64,000 bases of DNA, from NCBI GenBank assembly GCA_041389725.1, contig JAWKRG010000014.1, positions 124,001 to 188,000 on the forward strand. The letters run 5' to 3'. How positions within the stretch are numbered: the first letter of the stretch is position 1; each line of letters starts with the position of its first letter. This DNA is from Polyangiaceae bacterium. GTDB taxonomy: Bacteria; Myxococcota_A; Polyangia; Polyangiales; Polyangiaceae. Shown here in pieces: positions 26,095 through 34,266 of this stretch. Position numbers and translations under genes: made by a program. The notes under the pieces were generated by a model. That model did not search any database. It was not told the origin of the DNA and saw only the letters and a program-made list of their open reading frames with translations.

Positions 26095-27893
26095 CGCCGT
26101 ACCATCAAGCGGCGCAGTCGCTTCGAGAGAACGACGAGCAGTGGGCGGCTTACGAGTCGCCTGGGAATTGCGTCGTGCTCGCAGGACCTGGCAGTGGGAA
26201 GACGAAGGTCCTCACGATCAAGATGGCCCGCACGATCGCCGAGGGGATCCGGCCCCCTTCGAGCTTGGCGTGCGTCACCTACAACAACGAGTGTGCCCGC
26301 GAGCTACGTGCCCGGCTTGGAGAGCTTGGGGTCGACGAAGCCGACGGGGTCTTCGTCGGAACGCTGCACGGCTTCTGCCTGCGCCACGTCGTCGGTGCTT
26401 TCGCTCACCTCACCAACGCGGCCATTCCGACTCCGCTCCGGGTCGCGTCAGACCGCATCGTGCTCAGCACCATCGGCGAGGCCGCGCAGAACCTGAGGCA
26501 ATGCGGCCTGCCGGAGTACATGAGGCCAGACATCGAGAAGTTTCGTCGCTTGGCCCTAGACCGGACTCCCGAGGAAGGCTGGGAGGTTGGCGATCGGATG
26601 ACGGATCTGTGCGTCGAGTACGAGCGGCTACTGTTGCGGAAGGGCTACGTCGACTTCGATGGGATCGTCTACACGGCGTTGCACCTCATCGAAGAGCACG
26701 ATTTCGTGCGCCGCTGCCTGGCGGCTCGGTTTCCTGTCCTCTTCGTGGACGAGTACCAAGACCTTGGTGCCGCGCTTCACAGGATGGTCTCCAAGCTCTG
26801 CTTCGACGTCGGCGTGCGGCTCTTCGCCGTCGGCGACCCGGATCAGTCGATCTATGGATTCACCGGGGCACGCCCGGAACTGCTTCGCGACCTCGCTGTC
26901 GACGACCGCGTGGAGACTGTTCAACTTCGGCTGAACTACCGCAGCGGCACCAGCATTGTCGCTGCATCTAAGGCAGTGCTGGGCGAGCCCCGGACCTACA
27001 CCGCCAAGAGCGACGCCTCGGGTGTCATCGACTTCCACAAGTGCTCCGGCGGCATCGAGGGACAGGTCGATGTGTTGGTGAGCACCGTGCTTCCGGATCT
27101 GCTCGCCCGCTACGCTGCCGGCGAGATCGTCGTTCTTCACTTCGGATGGTGGGAGGGCGACCAGATCGAGAACGCGCTAGGGCGGTCTGAGGTTGAATAC
27201 GTGAGGCTCGGCCGCACAGCGGCCTACCCCAAGACGCCGTTGACGCGACTGATAGAAGAGTTCGCCAGTTGGGCGGCGGGCGGATGGAGGACCGGTAGTC
27301 CCCGGGTTTCGCGGCTCCTGTCGCGGTGGTCATCGCTGTTGGGGGTCCGGGATCCAGGCGAGAGCCGCGAGCATGGGCTCCGGGTGGCTCGGTTCCTCCT
27401 GGAGCACCGGGATGACGGTGAGGGCCTCGCCGGTCCTTGGCTTCGGGAGCTTGAGCAACGCCTAGTGCTTGCAGACCGCACACAACAACGCCTGGCCGAC
27501 AACGGGCACGCCGAGGCGCTGGAGGGACTGCTCCAAGTCACACAAGCCGGCGAACGCCTGGAGGACTTCACGGTCGCCAACCTCGGTGGCCAAGTCGGGT
27601 CGCCGCAGCACGTGAACGTACTGACCCTTCACTCTTCCAAGGGTCGCGAGTTCGACGCCGTCGTGATCGTCGGTGCCGACGAGGGGCGCCTCCCGCACTA
27701 TCGCAGCCTCGACGACGCGGAGAAGGTCCGCGAGGCTCGCCGTCTGTTCTACGTCGGCCTGTCGAGGGCTAGGCACGAGGTACGCCTGATGTACTCGCCT
27801 AGGATGCCCGGCAACAAGCATCACCGCGGCCCCAGTCGCTTCGTCGAGGAAGTGCGAGACGAACTGAGTGCCCGCCAGGATTGTGGCCGGTGA
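26091..27893 (+). CDS. UvrD/Rep-type superfamily 1 helicase (second GajB-like protein)
   Basis: 600 aa with all SF1 motifs: Walker A VVLAGPGSGKTKV, motif Ia VTYNNECAREL, motif II LFVDEYQDLGA, motif III AVGDPDQSIYGFTGA, motif IV LRLNYRSG, motif V LTLHSSKGREFD and motif VI LFYVGLSRARHEV. ATG 26091 overlaps the OLD stop. It is longer than typical GajB (about 500 aa) and closer to full UvrD, but the pairing with OLD is Gabija-like. No lesion seen, so unlike the minus-strand system this pair should be functional. Ends the five-gene operon. Confidence 0.88.
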   Translation: MTPYHQAAQSLRENDEQWAAYESPGNCVVLAGPGSGKTKVLTIKMARTIAEGIRPPSSLACVTYNNECARELRARLGELGVDEADGVFVGTLHGFCLRHVVGAFAHLTNAAIPTPLRVASDRIVLSTIGEAAQNLRQCGLPEYMRPDIEKFRRLALDRTPEEGWEVGDRMTDLCVEYERLLLRKGYVDFDGIVYTALHLIEEHDFVRRCLAARFPVLFVDEYQDLGAALHRMVSKLCFDVGVRLFAVGDPDQSIYGFTGARPELLRDLAVDDRVETVQLRLNYRSGTSIVAASKAVLGEPRTYTAKSDASGVIDFHKCSGGIEGQVDVLVSTVLPDLLARYAAGEIVVLHFGWWEGDQIENALGRSEVEYVRLGRTAAYPKTPLTRLIEEFASWAAGGWRTGSPRVSRLLSRWSSLLGVRDPGESREHGLRVARFLLEHRDDGEGLAGPWLRELEQRLVLADRTQQRLADNGHAEALEGLLQVTQAGERLEDFTVANLGGQVGSPQHVNVLTLHSSKGREFDAVVIVGADEGRLPHYRSLDDAEKVREARRLFYVGLSRARHEVRLMYSPRMPGNKHHRGPSRFVEEVRDELSARQDCGR

Positions 27894-28116
27894 CCGGGAC
27901 GGCGAGAATTGCCCGATCCTCGGAATTGAGTAGCTCGGCGTCGACACCTCAGATGCGGAGAGCGGCGTCCGGGCGACGCCTCGGCGGGAGCGTCGTGGAC
28001 CCGGCGTACATGCGAGCTGGCCATCCCCGCGAACCTACACCCAGGCGGTCGTGCGCCGTGACCTCTCCGCAGCATGGATGGCCAGTCGGCGGAGGTACGG
28101 CGCGAGGTGAGCTTCG
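27894..28116. other. Short gap between operon end and IS66 remnant
   Basis: No gene or clear terminator seen. An open plus-strand frame joins this gap to the IS66 remnant but is a chance fusion. Confidence 0.4.
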
Positions 28117-28676
28117 AACAACTCCGCGGAAGAAGAAGGAGCGGCTGAGACAAAAGCACTCCAAGCCGATCCTCCAGCGCTTCTTCTCAAGGTGCGACGA
28201 CATCTGGCCATCGCTGCACGATGACTCACCGATCTTCGATGCGGTACGGTACTCACGCAATCAGCGCGTGGGACTGCAACGCTTTCTCGACGACGGGCGT
28301 CTCCCCATCCACAACAACATCAGCGAGTTGAATCTCAGAAGGCAGGCGATCGGCCGCAAGAATTGGCTCTTCGTCGGCAGCGAGGACGGCGCGGCAGCCA
28401 ACGTGGCCTTCACCTCGCTGCTCGCCAGTTGCCGCATGCACGATGTGGAGCCGTGGAGCTACCTCCGCGACCTCCTGTGCTTGCTGCCTGACTGGCCCGC
28501 GCACCGCTTGCTCGAGTTGTCGCCTTTGCACTGGACCGCCACGGCACAACTGCCCGAGGCCCAGCGTGCCCTCCACGACAACGTCTACCGCCGCCTCACG
28601 CTGCTCGGCGCCCCGGCTGCCGGCGGCTAGCAGCAGCCCGCTCCGCTGTCAGCAACGCGATTCGCCGAACGGATAC
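28117..28676 (+). mobile_element. IS66-family element copy C, 5'-truncated remnant
   Basis: 560 bp nearly identical to 9996-10555 of copy B, ending with the same terminus GAACGGATAC. The left border falls inside tnpC (AACAACTCCGCGG), with unrelated DNA before it. It encodes the tnpC C-terminal frame to the TAG at 28628-28630. It has the same orientation as copies A and B, so copies B and C form direct repeats on either side of the 17 kb defence block. Confidence 0.88.
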
Positions 28677-29179
28677 CCAAATACTGTCCACGCACTGATC
28701 CCAGACGTGTTGCACCACCGTGCACGCGCCCGCGAAATGCGGGGCCAGGCCGTTCTGCGAGCCGCGGATAATCTGAACAACATCGTCGATGCGCGCCAAC
28801 ACACTTCGGTGGAACTGTGTTGGCGCGCTATGCGACCCGGACGCTCTGGCCGGACCGGCGATACTAAGGAACAATCCATTGTCGGTAGTTGGTATTCGAC
28901 ATGACGCCCCCGGGCGCCCGCGGCACGTCGTGGGCCTGGTCGAGAGTAGCGGCCCAACGTGCGCAATCGTCGCGACCCCAAGAACAAACGACGTATTCGC
29001 TGCCACGTTTTCGAACACGACGTTCAGCGTGACGTCGGCCCAGGGGCGTGTTGGGTGCGTTACGATTGGAACCCCCTATCCCGCAGGAAGCCGCGCTGGG
29101 GTGCGCGAGGACATCTTGACCCAGCGCGCATCCGAGCTCACGCTTGGAGTCCCGACGAGTTTCCCCCCCGCGCTTGATC
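28677..29179. other. Gene-poor stretch with a perfect hairpin
   Basis: No supported gene. GCGCGCCAACACA (28791-28803) and TGTGTTGGCGCGC (28816-28828) form a perfect 13-bp stem with a 12-base loop; no T-run follows, so it is more an operator or structural element than a classical terminator. A plus-strand frame containing NDVFAATFSNTTFSVTSAQG is open but unrecognised. Confidence 0.4.
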
Positions 29180-30565
29180 ATGCCTCCCGATCTCAACCAC
29201 TGGAATTCCCGTTTCGCGACCGATCCGGTAACGGCAATCCGTTTCTTGATCCTGGACCACGACCGCAAGGCCGCGCTCGAACTCGTCCAGGAGCTTCACC
29301 GTTCCGGTTCGCGTAACGGGCAGGCATCCGAGGTGTGGGCCGCTTTGGAGCAGGTGGCAGGCCTGACCAGTTCTCCGGAAGCGTGGGCCACCGGGCGCGA
29401 ATTCGTCTGGGTGGAGTGGTGGCAGAGCGACCCAGTCGCGGCCATGAAACACCTGCTGCTCACACGCGAGAGACCTGCAGCGGTGGCTGTGGTCGAGGCC
29501 GCCCTGGGCGCGATGAATGTCGCCGGCGAGAGCAGGGGAGCCAGACAGACCTTGGAGGCGCTGTTTGCTTCTTGGAGTGGCAGCTCGGACACGGTCTGGT
29601 TGGCGATTCGCGACCTTGTTCAGCACCCTCCAGCAGAAGATCGTGTCGCCGAGGACAGCGTGGACGCCGCCACGCTGGAGCGGCAAAGCCCGAACCAGCA
29701 GGTCGCCATCGGTCGCAAGGTTCTGAACAAACTCACGGATACCGTTCGCGAGCGCATCGTTCAGCTTGCGAGGAGGCGGGCGCCCACCCGACGACCGGTC
29801 GCTCCTTCAATCGTGAGCGGACAGCATGGTCGGCAGAGGCGTCCTCGCCGCACGCGCCTGGCGCGTGCGGGTCCATCTACCGACGCGGAGCCAGCGCCAG
29901 GGCCATCACCAGACCCGAAGACAGGAGTCGAATCGGCTCATCAGGGAGCAGCGCCTGAGCCGCTGCTCAAGAGCAGGGGCGATGTGGAGTTGCCCCCGCG
30001 CGCTCCTTCTGCAGACGTGCGCCCGCGGACCTTGCTCACCACGCTTGAAGCCGCCGCCTATTGCGGCTTCAAGTGCGATTCCGCGCTTCGTAAGGCGAAA
30101 TACGAAGGTCGACTCGGCGCGGCGGGGCGCCGTGGCGCGAGGGGCACGCTGATGTGGGACGTGCGTGAACTCGACCGATTCCTGCGTGGCGATTCACCTG
30201 GTACGATCCCCTTGGATCGTCCGGGTGCGCCGCCATTTGGAGGCGTACATGGACAAGTGGAAGAAGCGTTGGAAGAGCTGGGTCAAGCCGACAAGGCTGG
30301 CCGGCGTTTGGAAGAGAAAGGAAGGAGGTCATCTGGTGCGCGCCCGAGTCACCAACCCGACGACGGGGCGCATGGAAGAGATCCGGAAGGTGCTGCCGGA
30401 AGCCGATCAGGCGACGGCGTTCAAGTGGCTGTCGGACGAGCGGGCACGCGTGCGGGCCGGCCTCGTCTCAGCTCAGCTAGCGAAGACGCGCTTCGGCGAC
30501 TTCGCGATTTCCGTGTTGGAGCACAAGGTCCAGCAGGGACATCTGCGAAGCCAAAAAAGCGCTGA
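29180..30565 (+). CDS. Protein with C-terminal excisionase-like HTH, upstream of the integrase
   Basis: Up to 461 aa from ATG 29180. The N-terminal half is helical (AIRFLILDHDRKAALELVQE, AAVAVVEAALGAMNVAG); a Pro/Arg-rich linker leads to a winged HTH of the excisionase/MerR-17 type (LLTTLEAAAYCGFKCDSALR, then a wing ending VRELDRFLRG, about residues 285-340). Beyond this the frame continues for 317 bases over the start of the integrase in another frame and has low-quality composition, so the natural stop was probably lost or the tail is non-conserved. Likely a directionality or regulatory factor for the integrase; inferred from HTH type and position. Confidence 0.55.
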   Translation: MPPDLNHWNSRFATDPVTAIRFLILDHDRKAALELVQELHRSGSRNGQASEVWAALEQVAGLTSSPEAWATGREFVWVEWWQSDPVAAMKHLLLTRERPAAVAVVEAALGAMNVAGESRGARQTLEALFASWSGSSDTVWLAIRDLVQHPPAEDRVAEDSVDAATLERQSPNQQVAIGRKVLNKLTDTVRERIVQLARRRAPTRRPVAPSIVSGQHGRQRRPRRTRLARAGPSTDAEPAPGPSPDPKTGVESAHQGAAPEPLLKSRGDVELPPRAPSADVRPRTLLTTLEAAAYCGFKCDSALRKAKYEGRLGAAGRRGARGTLMWDVRELDRFLRGDSPGTIPLDRPGAPPFGGVHGQVEEALEELGQADKAGRRLEEKGRRSSGARPSHQPDDGAHGRDPEGAAGSRSGDGVQVAVGRAGTRAGRPRLSSASEDALRRLRDFRVGAQGPAGTSAKPKKR

Positions 30566-31688
30566 ACGGTGGAAGTACACCCTGGAGCACTTGATCGGCG
30601 GAACCGTTACCGCTGACGGGGCTCGCCACGTGCCCGGGTTCGGCGACTTCTTTGTCGACCAGATCCGACCCGAGCATGTGGAGCAGTGGCGCGCCGGGGT
30701 CCTGGAGTTGATCGCGTCGGGCCAGTATTCGCCCAACACGACCAACAGCTGGCTTTCAATCTTGCGGGTGATTGCGCGGGAGGCGAAGCGCCGGCACAAG
30801 CTCCGGGAACTCTTCACCGAGGGCGTGCCGGACTTCGACACGTCCGAGCACGTTACGTACACTGAGGAGGCGCCGAACTCGCTTACTAGCGAGCAAGTGC
30901 CGCTGTTCTTGGCGAAGCTGCTGGAGCTGCATCCCCGGCACTACGCCATGAGCTACCTCGGGCTGGCCACCGGGCTTCGGCCATCCTCGCTGCGTCCATT
31001 GCGCCGCTCCGGGGAGACTCCAGATGTCCAGTGGGAGAGCTGCCGCCTGCTCGTACGTCGGTCTCAGACGTCGGGCCAGCGGGTCTTGAACACCACGAAG
31101 CAGAAGAAGCGCTACTGCATCGAACTGCCAAAGGAGGTCGTGGAGGTGTTGCGCTGGCACACGGAAACTCAGCTCGTAACGCCTGAACAACAGGGATCTG
31201 AGCTGCTTTTTCCGTCCGTTACGGGCGGTTATCGCTCACCAACGGTGCTCAACAAGCCCTTCGCGGAAGTGTCCGAGGTCATTGGTCTTGGATACAGCTT
31301 CACCCAGATCGGCATGCGTCGCACGTTCAATGACTTGGCCCGGACTGCCCAGGTCGAAGCCATCGTGACGCGTAGCATCTCGGGTCACCTCACCGAGCGC
31401 ATGCAGGACCACTATTCGACGGTGCAGCCCGACGAGCAGCGCGAGAGCATCGCGCGCGTCATCGACTTGATGACGGCACGCCGGGCCAGGAAAGCGGCAG
31501 ACTCGCAGTCCGAAAGTGGCGGGGCGACCGACGACCCTCCGCATCGGAATGGCGCGTCAGGTGGTACTCCAGATGGCGCTATCGATGGCGAAAACGGTGC
31601 CCGTTCGGGCCCACCTGGAGTCGAAAGTGGTACTCCCGGTGGTACTCCACTGTGTTCAAGTGGTACTCCGAAGGGTCGCGTGGGGTAG
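30249..31688 (+). CDS. int: Tyrosine recombinase (island integrase)
   Basis: 479 aa from ATG 30249 (the open frame extends further up). N-terminal arm-type strand region (LAGVWKRKEGGHLVRARVTN), core-binding SAM-like domain (about 75-190), catalytic domain with Arg in GLATGLRPSSLR, the second box GMRRTFNDLAR and the nucleophile Tyr in HLTERMQDHYS. The last 60 residues are a Gly/Thr/Pro-rich tail encoded partly by four GTGGTACTCC repeats. The gene ends about 40 bp from the 3' end of tRNA-Gly and points at it, which is typical of islands integrated into tRNA 3' ends. Confidence 0.88.
   Translation: MDKWKKRWKSWVKPTRLAGVWKRKEGGHLVRARVTNPTTGRMEEIRKVLPEADQATAFKWLSDERARVRAGLVSAQLAKTRFGDFAISVLEHKVQQGHLRSQKSAERWKYTLEHLIGGTVTADGARHVPGFGDFFVDQIRPEHVEQWRAGVLELIASGQYSPNTTNSWLSILRVIAREAKRRHKLRELFTEGVPDFDTSEHVTYTEEAPNSLTSEQVPLFLAKLLELHPRHYAMSYLGLATGLRPSSLRPLRRSGETPDVQWESCRLLVRRSQTSGQRVLNTTKQKKRYCIELPKEVVEVLRWHTETQLVTPEQQGSELLFPSVTGGYRSPTVLNKPFAEVSEVIGLGYSFTQIGMRRTFNDLARTAQVEAIVTRSISGHLTERMQDHYSTVQPDEQRESIARVIDLMTARRARKAADSQSESGGATDDPPHRNGASGGTPDGAIDGENGARSGPPGVESGTPGGTPLCSSGTPKGRVG
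31561..31669 (+). repeat. Four copies of GTGGTACTCC at the 3' end of int
   Basis: Exact 10-mers begin at 31561, 31627, 31639 and 31660, all on the same strand, within 110 bp and 60-170 bp from the tRNA-Gly 3' end. They encode the GT(P) repeats of the integrase tail. Number, spacing and location are like arm-type integrase sites beside an attachment core. Confidence 0.6.
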
Positions 31689-31727
31689 CGCGCTTGTGTA
31701 ACTACCGAACTTCACTTTGCTTATTGG

Positions 31728-31799
<72 letters not shown>

Positions 31800-31923
31800 G
31801 GAGAGCTGGGAGGAGTAGCCGCAGCGGCCAGGTCTGTCAAGCGAGCAAGAAAAAACAATGATGACGGGCGGTTGGTCCGGGGCGCGGGCCGCCGACGGGG
31901 GCGCGTGGCCCCTGAGCACGGGG

Positions 31924-32937
31924 TCAATTCCGCGCGAAAAAGTACAGGGCCTGCGCGCTGCCCTCGCTGACGGTGTAGTAGCCGCTCGCGTCGGGGACGA
32001 AGCCGATGGCTTCGCCTTGGGCTTCTGCTCGTGTGGGCAGGGGGCAGGGCGGCGTCGCGAGGGCCGCCGCCAAGGTTTGCCCGGGAGCGCGTCGCCAAAG
32101 GTAGGCGTGAGTATACGTGCGGAGCGCGACGAGTCGTCCGTCTGCGGAAATATCGCCGCCCGTGACCAGCGGGCTGCCCACGAGTGCGCCCTGGCCGAAC
32201 TGCAGCCGAGCGACTTCGTCGAGCACTAGGGTACCGCCGCCGGCGGGGAGTGCTGCCGGGCTTTGGAACACCTGCGCGGTACCCGTTGCGTCCTTGGTCA
32301 CGATCACCAGGCGCTGATCGCTGGGATCCACCATCATCGCTTCGGCGTTGTGCGCGCCGTCGGCGTAGCTGATCACGAAGGTCTCCACTGAGCCGAGTTG
32401 CGAAGTACCGGGCCCGCTGGGCTGTGCCGGTTCGGGAACGCGATAGACTTGGAGCTGCGGCCGATTCAGGTTGTTGTTACCGATGTCTCCCAGATAGACG
32501 TAGCTCTCTGCGGCGACGGGACCGGGCCCCAGGGCCAGATCTTCCCAGTCCACGGCGCCAGCACCGCTGAGGGCATACTCGCCTAGGTCGCTGCCGTCGG
32601 AGCCGAGAGCGAAGAAGCGCGCGCTGTCCCCAGAGTCATTGTGCACGTACAGCACACCGTCGTACTTGCGGCTCGCGACGATGCCCGATGCTTCGGTGAT
32701 TGCAGTGGACGCGACACTGCCTTTCACGACGCCCTCGGCGAAGGTCGGACAGGGCGTGCCAGCGCTGCCACCTGTCCCGCCGGTGCCCGAGGTCCCTGCG
32801 TTTCCGCCCGGGCCATCCGCGGCGACGTCGACTGCCGCATCCATGCCGCTGCCAGCGCCACCGCCTGTCGCCACGGCGCGCGAACTCGTGTTCGACCCGC
32901 AAGAGAGCAGCAGCAAAGCGCACCACATTCCGCGCAT
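31924..32937 (-). CDS. Lipoprotein with beta-propeller-like esterase/SdiA-regulated type domain
   Basis: 337 aa. Signal peptide with lipobox-like LLLSC, then an Asp/Gly-rich linker (GGTGGSAGT). The main domain (about residues 70-337) begins ITEASGIVASRKYDGVLYVH with NDSGD, then repeats of strands such as VDWEDLALGP and YVYLGDIGNNNLNRP, typical of a propeller seen in extracellular esterase-like or SdiA-regulated proteins. No catalytic residues could be assigned. Probably anchored in the outer membrane; single gene. Confidence 0.6.
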   Translation of the reverse strand: MRGMWCALLLLSCGSNTSSRAVATGGGAGSGMDAAVDVAADGPGGNAGTSGTGGTGGSAGTPCPTFAEGVVKGSVASTAITEASGIVASRKYDGVLYVHNDSGDSARFFALGSDGSDLGEYALSGAGAVDWEDLALGPGPVAAESYVYLGDIGNNNLNRPQLQVYRVPEPAQPSGPGTSQLGSVETFVISYADGAHNAEAMMVDPSDQRLVIVTKDATGTAQVFQSPAALPAGGGTLVLDEVARLQFGQGALVGSPLVTGGDISADGRLVALRTYTHAYLWRRAPGQTLAAALATPPCPLPTRAEAQGEAIGFVPDASGYYTVSEGSAQALYFFARN

Positions 32938-33085
32938 GAGGTCTGCCTAGCCGCGAATGGTCGTGGCGACCAGGGTGTCCGCTGCAGCCGTCCGAAACCC
33001 GTCAGCATTCGCGCACTCGGGCGCGCCTGACGAGCACGCTCAGAAGGCGGTTGCCGCGGGCGCGGTCCCTGGGCACAAGAAGGCC

Positions 33086-34246
33086 ATGCCCCGCGCGCCC
33101 CAGGTTTCACGCTTCACAGCATCCCTCTCGGACCAAGTCTATAGCGGGTTGGCCGCGCGCGCTGCTGCGCACCCGGGGCCGGTGTATCGACTTCACGTCG
33201 GTGACACCTACTTGGAGCCGCCCGAAGTCGCGCGCGCCGAAGCTCAGCGTTCGGCGGATCATCCGCGGTTGCACAACTACGCGAACGTGGTCGGCGAGCC
33301 CGAACTGATCGACGCCATCGTGGAGCGGGAGCACATGCGCTTCGGCAGATCCATCGAACGCAGTCGCTTGCAGATCACGCTGGGAGCCACTGGGGGCCTC
33401 TCCACCGCCGCGGCGGCACTGCTCGAGCCTGGTGACGAGGTCCTCCTACTCGCACCGTATTGGCCGTTGATTCGCGGCATCGTCGCCGCTCGGGGTGCGA
33501 AGGCTGTAGACGTTCCCTTCTACGATCGTGCGGGGCGCGCGGACTTCGATCCAGAAGCAGCGCTGCGGGCTGCGCTCACTGAGCGCACGGTCGCGCTCTA
33601 CATGTGCAGTCCCAGCAATCCCACGGGCCGCGTCCACGACGAAGACACCCAGCGCGCGCTGTGCGCTTTCGCTGAGCGCCACGATCTTTGGATCTGGAGC
33701 GACGAAGCCTACGAAGATCTGGCGTACGTCGACGCCCCCACTCCGGCTCGGACCACGCACCCGAAGCTGACCCTGTCCTCCCACACGGTGAGCAAGAGCT
33801 ACGGTTTGGCCGGAGCTCGCGTCGGCTGGCTCGAGGTGCCTGAGTCCGCGGCCGCAGCGATTCGGGGCTCGCAGACGTTTCTCACGTACTGTGCGCCGCG
33901 ACCGATGCAGTTCGGTGCCGCCCAAGCGCTGCGCCACGGCGGGGAATGGCAGAGCCAGGCGCGCAAGGCCTACCGAGAAAGCGGCGCCCACGCAGCGGAA
34001 GTCTTGGGGCTGCCGTCGCCCCAGGGTGGCACCTTCATGTTCTTCGACGTGAGCCCGTGGCTCAAGCCCGGAGAGGACGTGCTGGTGTTCCTCGAACGTG
34101 CGCTGGCGCAGGGCGTGTTGCTCACACCCGGTGGCGCGTCGGGTAGCGCCTACGCTTCCTGGGTACGGATGTGCTTCACGGCTGTTCCGCCGACCGAACT
34201 CAGTGAGGCTGTGAAGCGGCTCTCGAGCTTGATGCCCCGGGGCTAA
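33086..34246 (+). CDS. PLP-dependent class I/II aminotransferase
   Basis: 386 aa from ATG 33086. Fold-type I aminotransferase: substrate-loop region YRLHVGDTYLEPPEV, ITLGATGGLSTAAAALLEPG, the AYWPL-like segment PYWPLIRG, SPSNPTGRV (PLP Asn), EAYEDLAY (Asp/Tyr), PLP lysine in SHTVSKSYGLAGARVGW and the C-terminal substrate Arg in WVRMCFT. Specificity cannot be read; aspartate/aromatic aminotransferase-like enzymes are closest. The upstream ATG/GTG starts would add a non-conserved leader. Cytoplasmic. Confidence 0.85.
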   Translation: MPRAPQVSRFTASLSDQVYSGLAARAAAHPGPVYRLHVGDTYLEPPEVARAEAQRSADHPRLHNYANVVGEPELIDAIVEREHMRFGRSIERSRLQITLGATGGLSTAAAALLEPGDEVLLLAPYWPLIRGIVAARGAKAVDVPFYDRAGRADFDPEAALRAALTERTVALYMCSPSNPTGRVHDEDTQRALCAFAERHDLWIWSDEAYEDLAYVDAPTPARTTHPKLTLSSHTVSKSYGLAGARVGWLEVPESAAAAIRGSQTFLTYCAPRPMQFGAAQALRHGGEWQSQARKAYRESGAHAAEVLGLPSPQGGTFMFFDVSPWLKPGEDVLVFLERALAQGVLLTPGGASGSAYASWVRMCFTAVPPTELSEAVKRLSSLMPRG

Positions 34247-34266
34247 CCCCGGTTCCGATGCCTCGG

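Noticed and set aside
21172..27893. Assignment as BREX, DISARM, Zorya or Septu
   Set aside because: None of the required genes (PglX/PglZ/BrxC, DrmA/B, ZorA/B, PtuB HNH) is present; only the OLD/UvrD pair matches a named system, Gabija.
27881..28630. 249-aa ORF joining the operon end to IS66
   Set aside because: Chimera made by the truncated IS66 border; only the last 165 residues are IS66 TnpC.
31561..31669. CRISPR-like array from four GTGGTACTCC copies
   Set aside because: Repeats are only 10 bp, spacing is irregular (66, 12, 21) and they are in the coding region of int.
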